Assembly (NCBI RefSeq): GCF_001279775.1
Contig: NZ_LGDG01000044.1
Span: 1-12,694 of the forward strand
DNA: 12,694 nucleotides
Source of the DNA: Streptomyces sp. MMG1533
GTDB taxonomy: Bacteria; Actinomycetota; Actinomycetes; Streptomycetales; Streptomycetaceae
Direction of reading: 5' to 3'
Positions 6,957-12,580 of the stretch are shown here, in pieces. Each line of letters begins with the position of its first letter. Position 1 is the first letter of the stretch. The notes under the pieces were generated by a model. That model was not told the DNA's origin and did no database searches. It saw only the letters and a program-made list of their open reading frames with translations. The translations under genes and the position numbers were made by a program.

Positions 6957-8123
6957 TCAGCTCGCGCGGCGCTCGGCGCCGGCCCGCAGTTCGTTCCGCA
7001 GTTCCTCGGGCGTCCACGTCTCGCGCAGCGCCCGCCGTACCGCGTCCGCCTGCGACGGCGGGGCCAGGCCCGCGACCGGCGGATCGCTGTCGAGGTTGGT
7101 GGGGAAGGGGTAGCCCTCCGCGCTCGCGGCGATCACGTTCTCCAGCCACTCCTCGTCCGCGCCCTCGGTACGGCGCTCGAGCAGCACGGGGAACACGGCG
7201 TTCGCGACCGCCTCGCGGTCCACCGTCTCCATTGCCCGTCCGAACGCCGAGGACACCTGGAGGAGGTTGGCCGTGCGCCGGATGTCCGCGCAGCGGTTGG
7301 TGCCGGCGGCGTGGAACAGCGCGGGGTTGAAGAAGGCCGCGTCGCCCTTGGCCAGCGGGAGTTGGACGTACCGCTCCTCGAAGTACGCCCGGAACTCCGG
7401 CAGTCGCCATGCCAGATAGCCCGGCTCGTAGGTCTGCGAGTACGGCAGGTACATCGTCGGTCCGGACTCGACGGGCATGTCGCAGTGCGCGACCGCGCCC
7501 TGGAGGGTGAGCACGGGGGAGAGGAGATGCACGTGCGCGGGGTAGGCGGCCGCGACCTCGTCGGACAGGAAGCCCAGGTGGTAGTCGCGGTGCACGGTCT
7601 GCGCGGCGCCGCCCGGGTTGACGACGTTGACCTGTGAGGTGACCTGGTAACCGGGACCCAGCCAGGCGGCCGAGACCAGGGCGAGGATGTCGTTGGCGTA
7701 GTAGTCGGCGAACGCCTCCGGGTCGTGCAGGGCCGCCTTCTCCAGGGCGTTCCAGATCCGGTCGTTGGCGCCGGGCTTGGCGAAGTGGTCGCCTGCCGTG
7801 GCGCCCGAGGCGTGCTGCTCGGCGATCAGCGCGTCGAACACGGCGGAGAGCCGGTCGACCACCGCCGGGTCCGGGAAGGCGCCCCGGAAGACCACGATGC
7901 CGGGGCCGTCGGTGAGAGCGCGGACCAGTTCCGCCTGGACCGCACGCCGGTCCTCGGCGGCGCGCAGCCGCGCACTGTCGTAGATCAGGACGTTCCGCTC
8001 CACGGAAGCGGCGTACGGGTGGTCGGCGAGATCCGTCGAGCGCTCGACGAGCGCGCGCAGGTCGGCGAGGTCGCAGTCCTGCTCGGACAGCCAGGCACGG
8101 TGTTGTACGGAGCTGAAGGACAT
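6957..8123 (-). CDS. Phytanoyl-CoA dioxygenase (PhyH) family Fe(II)/2-oxoglutarate enzyme
   Basis: A 388-residue protein, somewhat long for PhyH. The iron-binding HxD is VHRDYHLGF (His178, Asp180), and the distal part is FFNPALFHAAGTNRCADIRR with His271 and a candidate 2-oxoglutarate-binding Arg282 or Arg283. AHCDMPVESGPTMYLPYSQ (212-230) is the usual PhyH middle strand block. The family uses O2, Fe(II) and 2-oxoglutarate to hydroxylate or oxidatively dealkylate small molecules. It is the first gene of the operon PhyH-SDR-iolG-Gfo/Idh, so its substrate is probably a sugar or cyclitol derivative rather than a fatty acyl-CoA; that is inference. The start at 8123 has GAGAGGACG upstream. A longer open frame continues upstream through the promoter region and is rejected. 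Confidence 0.9.
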   Translation of the reverse strand: MSFSSVQHRAWLSEQDCDLADLRALVERSTDLADHPYAASVERNVLIYDSARLRAAEDRRAVQAELVRALTDGPGIVVFRGAFPDPAVVDRLSAVFDALIAEQHASGATAGDHFAKPGANDRIWNALEKAALHDPEAFADYYANDILALVSAAWLGPGYQVTSQVNVVNPGGAAQTVHRDYHLGFLSDEVAAAYPAHVHLLSPVLTLQGAVAHCDMPVESGPTMYLPYSQTYEPGYLAWRLPEFRAYFEERYVQLPLAKGDAAFFNPALFHAAGTNRCADIRRTANLLQVSSAFGRAMETVDREAVANAVFPVLLERRTEGADEEWLENVIAASAEGYPFPTNLDSDPPVAGLAPPSQADAVRRALRETWTPEELRNELRAGAERRAS

Positions 8124-8153
8124 CGTCGTCCTCTCGATCAGGTGGGCGACTCG

Positions 8154-8183
8154 GTGACAGGGGCGACCCGGCGCTGTCATTCT
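8154..8183 (+). promoter_or_regulatory. Candidate promoter of the divergent LacI-family gene
   Basis: GTGACA (8154-8159) and CATTCT (8178-8183) are 18 bases apart, close to the TTGACA / [TC]AnnnT pattern. It overlaps the opposing operon's -10. A start near 8190 would leave a leader of about 57 bases before the GTG. Confidence 0.3.
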
Positions 8184-8189
8184 TGTCAG
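8155..8189. promoter_or_regulatory. Inverted and direct TGTCA half-sites: candidate operator of the LacI-family regulator
   Basis: TGACAG (8155-8160) and CTGTCA (8174-8179) form a 6-bp inverted repeat with a 13-base spacer, and a further TGTCA lies at 8185-8189, ten bases (one helical turn) after the second arm. The cluster covers both candidate -10 boxes in the divergent region, as expected for an operator controlling the PhyH operon and the regulator itself. It lacks the compact CG-centred form of typical LacI operators, so the assignment is tentative. Confidence 0.4.
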
Positions 8190-8207
8190 TACAAACCCCT
8201 CGAACAA
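8179..8207 (-). promoter_or_regulatory. Candidate promoter of the PhyH-SDR-iolG operon
   Basis: On the minus strand TTGTTC (8207-8202) and AAGAAT (8184-8179) are separated by exactly 17 bases. The match to TTGACA/TATAAT is moderate. The -10 overlaps one arm of the inverted repeat at 8155-8179 and the -10 proposed for the divergent regulator, so the two promoters would compete. Confidence 0.4.
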
Positions 8208-8246
8208 CCGGCAGTGAGCCATCAAAAACCCCTCAAGGAGTCTCCC

Positions 8247-9278
8247 GTGGGCCACCCCTTCCCGATCCGGGAGATCGCGCGTCAGGCGGGCCTGAGCGAG
8301 GCCACCGTCGACCGGGTGCTCAACGGCCGGGGCGGCGTCCGCGAGAGCACCGCCCGGGAGGTCCGGCAGGCCATCGCCGACCTCGACCGGCAGCGCACCC
8401 AGGTCCGTCTGGTCGGCCGCACCTTCATGATCGACATCGTGATGCAGGCCCCGGAGCGGTTCTCCACCGCCGTACGCGCCGCCCTGGAGGCCGAGCTGCC
8501 GTCCCTGCACCCGGCGGTCGTGCGCTCACGGTTCCACTTCCGCGAGACCGGCCCGGTCCAGGAGCTCACCCGGACCCTGGACCGGATCGCCCGGCGCGGC
8601 TCCCAGGGCGTGGTCCTCAAGGCCCCGGACGTCCCCGAGGTGACCGCGGCCGTGGGCCGGCTCGCGGAGGCCGGCATACCCGTCGTCACCCTGGTCACCG
8701 ACCTGCCCGCCACCGCCCGCCTCGGCTACGTGGGCAGCGACAACCGGGCGGCCGGCGCGACCGCCGCGTACCTCACGGGCCAGTGGCTCGGCGACCGCCC
8801 CGGCAATGTGCTCACCAGCCTCAGCAGCGGCTTCTTCCGCAACGAGGAGGAGCGCGAGATGGGCTTCCGCAGCGCCATGCGCACCCGCCACCCGGACCGC
8901 ACCCTCGTCGAGATCGCCGAGGGGCAGGGCCTGGACGCCACCCAGTACGACCTGGTCCGGGCCGCGCTGGAACGCGACCCGGACATCCTGGCGGTGTACT
9001 CGATCGGCGGCGGCAACATCGCGACCCTGCGCGCCTTCGAGGACCTGGGCCGGGAGTGCGCGGTGTTCGTCGCCCACGACCTCGACCACGACAACACCCG
9101 GCTGCTGCGCGAGCACCGGCTGTCCGCGGTGCTCCACCACGACCTGCGCCAGGACCTGCGCGAGGCCTGCCACCTCGTGATGCGCGCCCACGGCGCCCTG
9201 CCGCCCGCGGGCCCGACGCTGCCGTCCGCCATCCAGGTGGTGACGCCCTACAACATGCCTACGACGCTTCCGGGCTGA
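8247..9278 (+). CDS. LacI-family transcriptional regulator, probable local repressor of the PhyH operon
   Basis: A 343-residue protein with an N-terminal helix-turn-helix (IREIARQAGLSEATVDRVLNG, about 7-27) and a periplasmic-binding-protein-like sensor domain (about 60-340) including GYVGSDNRAAGATAAYL and AVYSIGGGNIATLRAFEDLG. The recognition-helix region reads VDRVLNGRGGV, with Asp where most LacI proteins have Ser. The sensor resembles the ribose/inositol-binding type, so the inducer is probably a sugar or cyclitol. GTG at 8247 is chosen because AAGGAG lies 6 bases upstream; an in-frame GTG at 8214 has no ribosome site. It is divergent from the PhyH operon across 123 bases, the usual arrangement of repressor and target. 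Its 3' end overlaps the opposite gene by 20 bases. Confidence 0.9.
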   Translation: MGHPFPIREIARQAGLSEATVDRVLNGRGGVRESTAREVRQAIADLDRQRTQVRLVGRTFMIDIVMQAPERFSTAVRAALEAELPSLHPAVVRSRFHFRETGPVQELTRTLDRIARRGSQGVVLKAPDVPEVTAAVGRLAEAGIPVVTLVTDLPATARLGYVGSDNRAAGATAAYLTGQWLGDRPGNVLTSLSSGFFRNEEEREMGFRSAMRTRHPDRTLVEIAEGQGLDATQYDLVRAALERDPDILAVYSIGGGNIATLRAFEDLGRECAVFVAHDLDHDNTRLLREHRLSAVLHHDLRQDLREACHLVMRAHGALPPAGPTLPSAIQVVTPYNMPTTLPG

Positions 9279-10419
9279 CCCACGCGCCGCTCTCCGCGGA
9301 CCGCACCATCGCGTCCAGTACGGCCGCACTGCGCACGGCGTCCGCGAGGGTGGCCCCGTGCGTGCTGCCCTCGCTGATCGAGCGAAGGAAGCGGTACGCC
9401 TCGATCACCTTGAGGTCGTCGTAGCCCATGGCGTTCGCCGCGCCCGGCTGGAACGCGCCGAACTCGCCGTCGCCCGGCCCGACGTACACCGTGCCGACCG
9501 GCTGGTCCTGGTAGGTCGTGCCGCGGCTGACGCCGAGCTCGTTCATCCGGCGGAAGTCCCAGAACACCGCCCCCTTGGTGCCGTGCACCTCGAAGCCGTA
9601 GTTGTTCTGCTCGCCGACCGAGACCCGGCACGCCTCCAGGACGCCGCGGGCGCCGGAGGCGAAGCGCAGCAGGCAGCTGACGTAGTCCTCGTTCTCGACC
9701 GGGCCGAGCTCGCCGCCCGAGGCGCGGCTGTGACCGGCTGTCGCGCCGGTGGGGCGGGCCCGCTCCGGGACGAAGATCGCGGTGTCGGCGGTCAGGGAGG
9801 CGATGTCGCCGAGCAGGTACCGGGCCAGGTCGGCGCCGTGCGAGGCCAGGTCGCCCAGCACCCCGCTGCCGCCGCGCTCCCGCTCGTACCGCCAGGTCAG
9901 GGCGCCCTCGGGGTGGGCCGCGTAGTCGCTGAAGAGGCGGACGCGGACATGGGTGACCGTGCCGATGCCGCCGGAGGCGATCAGTTCGCGGGCCGCCTCC
10001 ACGGCGGGCGCGTTGCGGTAGTTGAAGCCGACGGCGCTGTGCACGCCTGCCTTGGCGGCCGCGCCGGCCACCGTCCGGGCGTCCGCCGCGGTCAGGCCCA
10101 CCGGCTTCTCGATCCAGATGTGCTTGCCGGCCTCGGCCATCGCGACACCGATCTCACGGTGCAGGAAGTTCGGCGCGGTGATGCTGACCGCCTTCACCCG
10201 CGGGTCGGCGGCCACCTCGCGCCAGTCGCGGGTCGTCGAGACGAACCCGAACTGCGCGGCGGCCTCCTCGGCCCGGCCCGGCACCTCCTCGGCGACGGTC
10301 ACCAGCTCCGGACGCAGGGGGAGCGTCGGGTAGTGGTGCAGGACACGGGCGTACGCCTGGGTGTGCACCCGGCCCATCCACCCGAACCCGACGACGGCGA
10401 CCCCGAACGCATCCACCAT
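9259..10419 (-). CDS. Gfo/Idh/MocA oxidoreductase (long, about 386-residue type)
   Basis: A 386-residue dehydrogenase, about 45 residues longer than the two IolG-like proteins in the window. GFGWMG (11-16) is the cofactor loop; WIEKPVG (102-108) holds Lys105; GFNYRNAP (131-138) follows; GVLGDLASHGADLARYLLGDI (187-206 region) carries Asp190 and His194 at catalytic spacing. The extra length is in an insertion around 210-245 (VPERARPTGATAGHSRASGG) and the C-terminal domain. Expected role: NAD(P)-dependent oxidation of a sugar or cyclitol. The start ATG at 10419 has AGAGGGG upstream; an upstream in-frame ATG would place the operator and leader inside the gene. It stands alone, divergent from the second LacI regulator, and is very likely repressed through the palindrome at 10433-10444. 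Confidence 0.9.
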   Translation of the reverse strand: MVDAFGVAVVGFGWMGRVHTQAYARVLHHYPTLPLRPELVTVAEEVPGRAEEAAAQFGFVSTTRDWREVAADPRVKAVSITAPNFLHREIGVAMAEAGKHIWIEKPVGLTAADARTVAGAAAKAGVHSAVGFNYRNAPAVEAARELIASGGIGTVTHVRVRLFSDYAAHPEGALTWRYERERGGSGVLGDLASHGADLARYLLGDIASLTADTAIFVPERARPTGATAGHSRASGGELGPVENEDYVSCLLRFASGARGVLEACRVSVGEQNNYGFEVHGTKGAVFWDFRRMNELGVSRGTTYQDQPVGTVYVGPGDGEFGAFQPGAANAMGYDDLKVIEAYRFLRSISEGSTHGATLADAVRSAAVLDAMVRSAESGAWVSPEAS

Positions 10420-10432
10420 GACAGCCCCTCTT

Positions 10433-10444
10433 TGGACCGGTCCA
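10433..10444. promoter_or_regulatory. LacI operator O1 (perfect 12-bp palindrome)
   Basis: TGGACCGGTCCA is a perfect palindrome with the central CG typical of LacI-family sites. It lies 13 bases upstream of the Gfo/Idh start and about 10 bases downstream of its predicted transcription start, where bound repressor would block transcription. It differs from O2 (10514-10525) at one base. Confidence 0.78.
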
Positions 10445-10459
10445 CAATCTGTCCAGGCC

Positions 10460-10488
10460 ACCCTGAGCGGGGTTCATGCCGGTGTCAA
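10460..10488 (-). promoter_or_regulatory. Promoter of the Gfo/Idh gene at 9259-10419
   Basis: On the minus strand a perfect TTGACA (10488-10483) and CAGGGT (10465-10460) are spaced 17 bases apart. This is an excellent match to a housekeeping actinomycete promoter. The predicted start near 10453 gives a leader of about 33 bases containing operator O1. Confidence 0.65.
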
Positions 10489-10492
10489 CCCT

Positions 10493-10522
10493 TTGACAGT
10501 CCTGCCGGACACATGGAACGGT
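10493..10522 (+). promoter_or_regulatory. Promoter of the second lacI-family gene, overlapped by operator O2
   Basis: A perfect TTGACA (10493-10498) is followed after 18 bases by AACGGT (10517-10522), which keeps the important A2 and T6 of the -10. Transcription would start at about 10529-10530, at the ATG itself. The -10 lies inside palindrome O2, giving direct autorepression. Confidence 0.5.
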
Positions 10523-10525
10523 CCA
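10514..10525. promoter_or_regulatory. LacI operator O2
   Basis: TGGAACGGTCCA matches O1 in 11 of 12 positions and is flanked by A and T, giving a near-palindrome over 10513-10526. It ends four bases before the lacI ATG, so it would block the repressor's own promoter. Its centre is 81 bases from that of O1. Confidence 0.72.
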
Positions 10526-10529
10526 TCCC

Positions 10530-11537
10530 ATGAGACCGCCGACGATCCGCGACGTGGCCGACCGGGCCGGCGTCTCCAAGTCGCTGGTCTCGCTCGTGCT
10601 GCGCGGCTCGGAGCAGGTGCGGCCCGAGAAGCGGGACGCCGTGCTGCGCGCGGTACGGGAGCTCGGCTACCGGCCGAACGCCGCCGCCCGCAGCCTCAGC
10701 GAGCAGCGCACCCGCACGGTCGGCGTCCTCCTCAACGACCTGCGCAACCCCTGGTTCGTCGACCTCCTCGACGGCCTGAACCCGCTCCTGCACGAGCACG
10801 GCCTGCACATGCTGCTCGGCGACGCCCGCCTCAACCGCCGCACCGGGCAGGACCTCGCCCGGCCCTTCCTGGACCTCCAGGCGGACGGCCTGGTCGTGGT
10901 CGGCACCCTGCCCGACCCGGCCGCGCTCGAGGCCGTCGCCGAGCGGATCCCGGTCGTCGTCGCGGGCGCCCGCGAGCCGGTCCCACCCGGTGTCGACGTC
11001 GTCGCCGGCGACGACGAGCGGGGCGCCCGGCTGGTCACCGAGCACCTCATCGGCCTCGGCCACCGCCGCATCGCCCACATCGCGGGCTACGGGGCCGTGG
11101 GCGAGCTGCGCCGCGCCAGCTTCGAGTCGGTCATGCGGGCCCACGGCCTCGCGGACACGGCACTCGTCGAGCCGGGCGACCTGACGGAAGAGGGCGGCTT
11201 CCGGGCCGCCGTGCGGCTGCTCGGCCGCCCGGGACGGCCCACCGCCGTCGTCGCCGTCAACGACATCACCGCCGTCGGCGTGCTCTCGGCGGCCGCGGAA
11301 CTGGGCCTGCGCGTGCCGCACGACGTGTCGGTCACCGGCTACGACGACACGAGCATCTCCCGGCTGCGCCACCTGTGGCTCACCACCGTCGACAACGCCG
11401 GCCACGAGGTCGGCCGCCGTGCCGCCCGCTGCCTCCTCGACCGCTTCGAGGGCGCCGGGGGAGCGGGGCGTCTCCACCTGGCCGCACCCGCCCTGGAGAT
11501 CCGCGGCACCACCGCGGCCCCGCCGCTCAGAGATTGA
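10530..11537 (+). CDS. LacI-family transcriptional repressor
   Basis: A 335-residue, full-length LacI protein. The helix-turn-helix is TIRDVADRAGVSKSLVSLVL (5-24), and GYRPNAAARSLSEQRT (about 46-61) is the hinge helix, with the Leu that inserts at a central CG. The sensor core starts TVGVLLNDLRNPWFVDLLDG and ends with the dimer-face block SVTGYDDTSISRLRHLWLTTVDNAGHEVG. It is divergent from the Gfo/Idh gene at 9259-10419, with two matching palindromes between them, so it should repress both that gene and itself. No good ribosome site precedes the ATG, and the promoter geometry suggests a leaderless message. The inducer is unknown, presumably a sugar or cyclitol. The 3' end overlaps the cupin gene by 11 bases. 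Confidence 0.93.
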   Translation: MRPPTIRDVADRAGVSKSLVSLVLRGSEQVRPEKRDAVLRAVRELGYRPNAAARSLSEQRTRTVGVLLNDLRNPWFVDLLDGLNPLLHEHGLHMLLGDARLNRRTGQDLARPFLDLQADGLVVVGTLPDPAALEAVAERIPVVVAGAREPVPPGVDVVAGDDERGARLVTEHLIGLGHRRIAHIAGYGAVGELRRASFESVMRAHGLADTALVEPGDLTEEGGFRAAVRLLGRPGRPTAVVAVNDITAVGVLSAAAELGLRVPHDVSVTGYDDTSISRLRHLWLTTVDNAGHEVGRRAARCLLDRFEGAGGAGRLHLAAPALEIRGTTAAPPLRD

Positions 11538-11871
11538 TCGCGTACGCCTTCCGCAGCGTCTCGTGCACCGTCCATGTCGTACGGTCGCCCGCGCGCAGTA
11601 CGGCCATGTCCCCGGGCCCGACCGTCAGCGTCGGCCCGCCCTCGACCTCCACGGTGGCCGACCCGCTGACCACGACGAACAGCTCGTCCGCCTCGGTGTC
11701 GGTGACCACGCCGGGCGTGATCTGCCAGATCCCGCGGATCTGCCGGCCGTCCTCCGACTCCCAGACGACCCTCCCGGTGACCTCGGGCGTCCCGGAGACG
11801 ATCTGCTCCGGGTCGAGGGGCTCGGGTTCGAGCTCGGCATCGGGGATGTGGAGAGCGAAGCTGTGCGTCAT
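11527..11871 (-). CDS. Small cupin-domain protein
   Basis: A 114-residue single-domain cupin. The core reads GIWQITPGVVTDTEADELFVVVSG then VEVEGGPTLTVGPGDMAVLRAGDRTTWTVHETLRKAYAI, matching the compact Cupin_3 (DUF861) pattern with the PGD turn between motifs. Only a partial metal-ligand set is visible (Glu in TEADELF, His in TVHE), so catalytic versus binding function is unclear. Related proteins are annotated as cupins or (S)-ureidoglycine aminohydrolase-like, but this copy is half the size of that enzyme. No ribosome site lies before the ATG, and a TAGGGT box ends 6 bases ahead of it, pointing to leaderless translation. It is convergent with the lacI gene. A role in the sugar pathway is possible but not shown. 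Confidence 0.85.
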   Translation of the reverse strand: MTHSFALHIPDAELEPEPLDPEQIVSGTPEVTGRVVWESEDGRQIRGIWQITPGVVTDTEADELFVVVSGSATVEVEGGPTLTVGPGDMAVLRAGDRTTWTVHETLRKAYAINL

Positions 11872-11877
11872 GGGCCG

Positions 11878-11883
11878 ACCCTA
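11878..11883 (-). promoter_or_regulatory. -10 box of the cupin gene placed for a leaderless transcript
   Basis: TAGGGT on the minus strand, a good actinomycete -10, sits 6 bases before the ATG, so transcription would start at the A of the ATG. No convincing -35 is visible. A perfect palindrome CTGTCGACAG (11905-11914) and the inverted repeat GGGAAGTTCCC (11891-11901) occupy the -35 region and could bind a regulator. Confidence 0.45.
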
Positions 11884-12000
11884 ACCAGGCGGGAAGTTCC
11901 CCGGCTGTCGACAGGGTGTGCGGGATCGGCCCAGGTGGAACGACACTTCGTCGGGCGTGCGCGGGGCGCGGCGCCACCGGGCCCGGGTGATCATTGGGGC

Positions 12001-12513
12001 ATGGCGGACACCCTGGCGGCCGCCCCCGAGCCGCACCGGCGCGACACGCGCGAGGCAGTCCTGTTCGGCGGTGTATACGGTGCCGTCCTGGCGTCCTCCA
12101 TGGTCGCCGCGCTCACCCGGTACGGCCACACCTCCCAGGACAGCCGCCGCTACGACGCCCTGTGGCTCCTGGTGACCGCACTCGCCTCCGCCCTGGCTCA
12201 CGGCTACGCCCACTTTGTCGCCGACCGCCCCCCGCACCACCGCTGGGACGTCCTGCGCACCCTGGTGGACGAGTGGCCCCTGGTCGCGGCCGTGCTGCCG
12301 ACCGTCCTCGTCCTCGCGGGGGCGGGCTGGGGCTGGTGGCCGGCCGACGGGGTGGAGTACCCGGCGTTCACGCTGAACATCGCGCTGCTGTTCACGCTGG
12401 GCCTGGTCACGGCCAGGTGGTCGCACCGCTCGTGGGCCGTCGCGGTCCTCATCGGAGCGGTGGACGCGCTTCTCGGCGTGGTCGTCGTGCTGGCGAACGC
12501 GATCATCAAGTAG
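12001..12513 (+). CDS. Hypothetical integral membrane protein (about five helices)
   Basis: A 170-residue protein, mostly hydrophobic, with likely membrane helices at about 18-38, 52-75, 90-113, 121-138 and 144-167 separated by short charged loops (DSRRYD, DRPPHHRWD, RWSHRS). Helix two contains LASALAHGYAHFVADR, with two His and an Asp near the membrane edge. I do not recognise a family with confidence. The 15-residue hydrophilic N-terminus has no cleavable signal. The ATG at 12001 is preceded by TTGGGG, a weak ribosome site; no better start is visible. It follows a 129-base gap after the divergent cupin gene and ends at a strong terminator. Nothing ties it to the sugar genes, so it is probably housekeeping or of unknown function. 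Confidence 0.82.
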   Translation: MADTLAAAPEPHRRDTREAVLFGGVYGAVLASSMVAALTRYGHTSQDSRRYDALWLLVTALASALAHGYAHFVADRPPHHRWDVLRTLVDEWPLVAAVLPTVLVLAGAGWGWWPADGVEYPAFTLNIALLFTLGLVTARWSHRSWAVAVLIGAVDALLGVVVVLANAIIK

Positions 12514-12525
12514 CGGGCGGACACA

Positions 12526-12564
12526 CGAGGCGGCCGCCCCCGTCGTCGGGGGGTGGCCGCCTCG
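12526..12564. terminator. Strong bidirectional hairpin terminator
   Basis: CGAGGCGGCC (12526-12535) pairs with GGCCGCCTCG (12555-12564). The stem continues inward with GCCCCC against GGGGGT (one G-U pair), about 16 bp with a 7-base loop. It lies 13 bases after the membrane-protein stop and 17 bases past the stop of the convergent gene, so it can end both transcripts. No T-run follows, as usual in Streptomyces. Confidence 0.88.
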
Positions 12565-12580
12565 GTTCCGGCAGGTGCGC

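Noticed and set aside
5029..7113. Very long (about 694-codon) open frame on the plus strand opposite iolG and the SDR gene
   Set aside because: It spans two real minus-strand genes and their intergenic gap, with no recognisable domain; long antisense frames are expected at this GC content.
8214..8216. In-frame GTG as start of the first LacI-family gene
   Set aside because: No ribosome site precedes it, while AAGGAG is 6 bases before the GTG at 8247, which places the helix-turn-helix at the usual distance from the N-terminus.
8124..8510. Upstream extension of the PhyH open frame
   Set aside because: It would cover the divergent promoter region and the start of the LacI gene; the ATG at 8123 has a good ribosome site and a normal N-terminus.
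10513..10515. ATG at 10513 as start of the second LacI gene
   Set aside because: It is out of frame with the coding sequence and lies inside the operator palindrome.
9358..10533. Plus-strand open frame opposite the fourth Gfo/Idh gene
   Set aside because: It is antisense to a gene with intact catalytic motifs and its composition is low in information; it would also run through the operator region.
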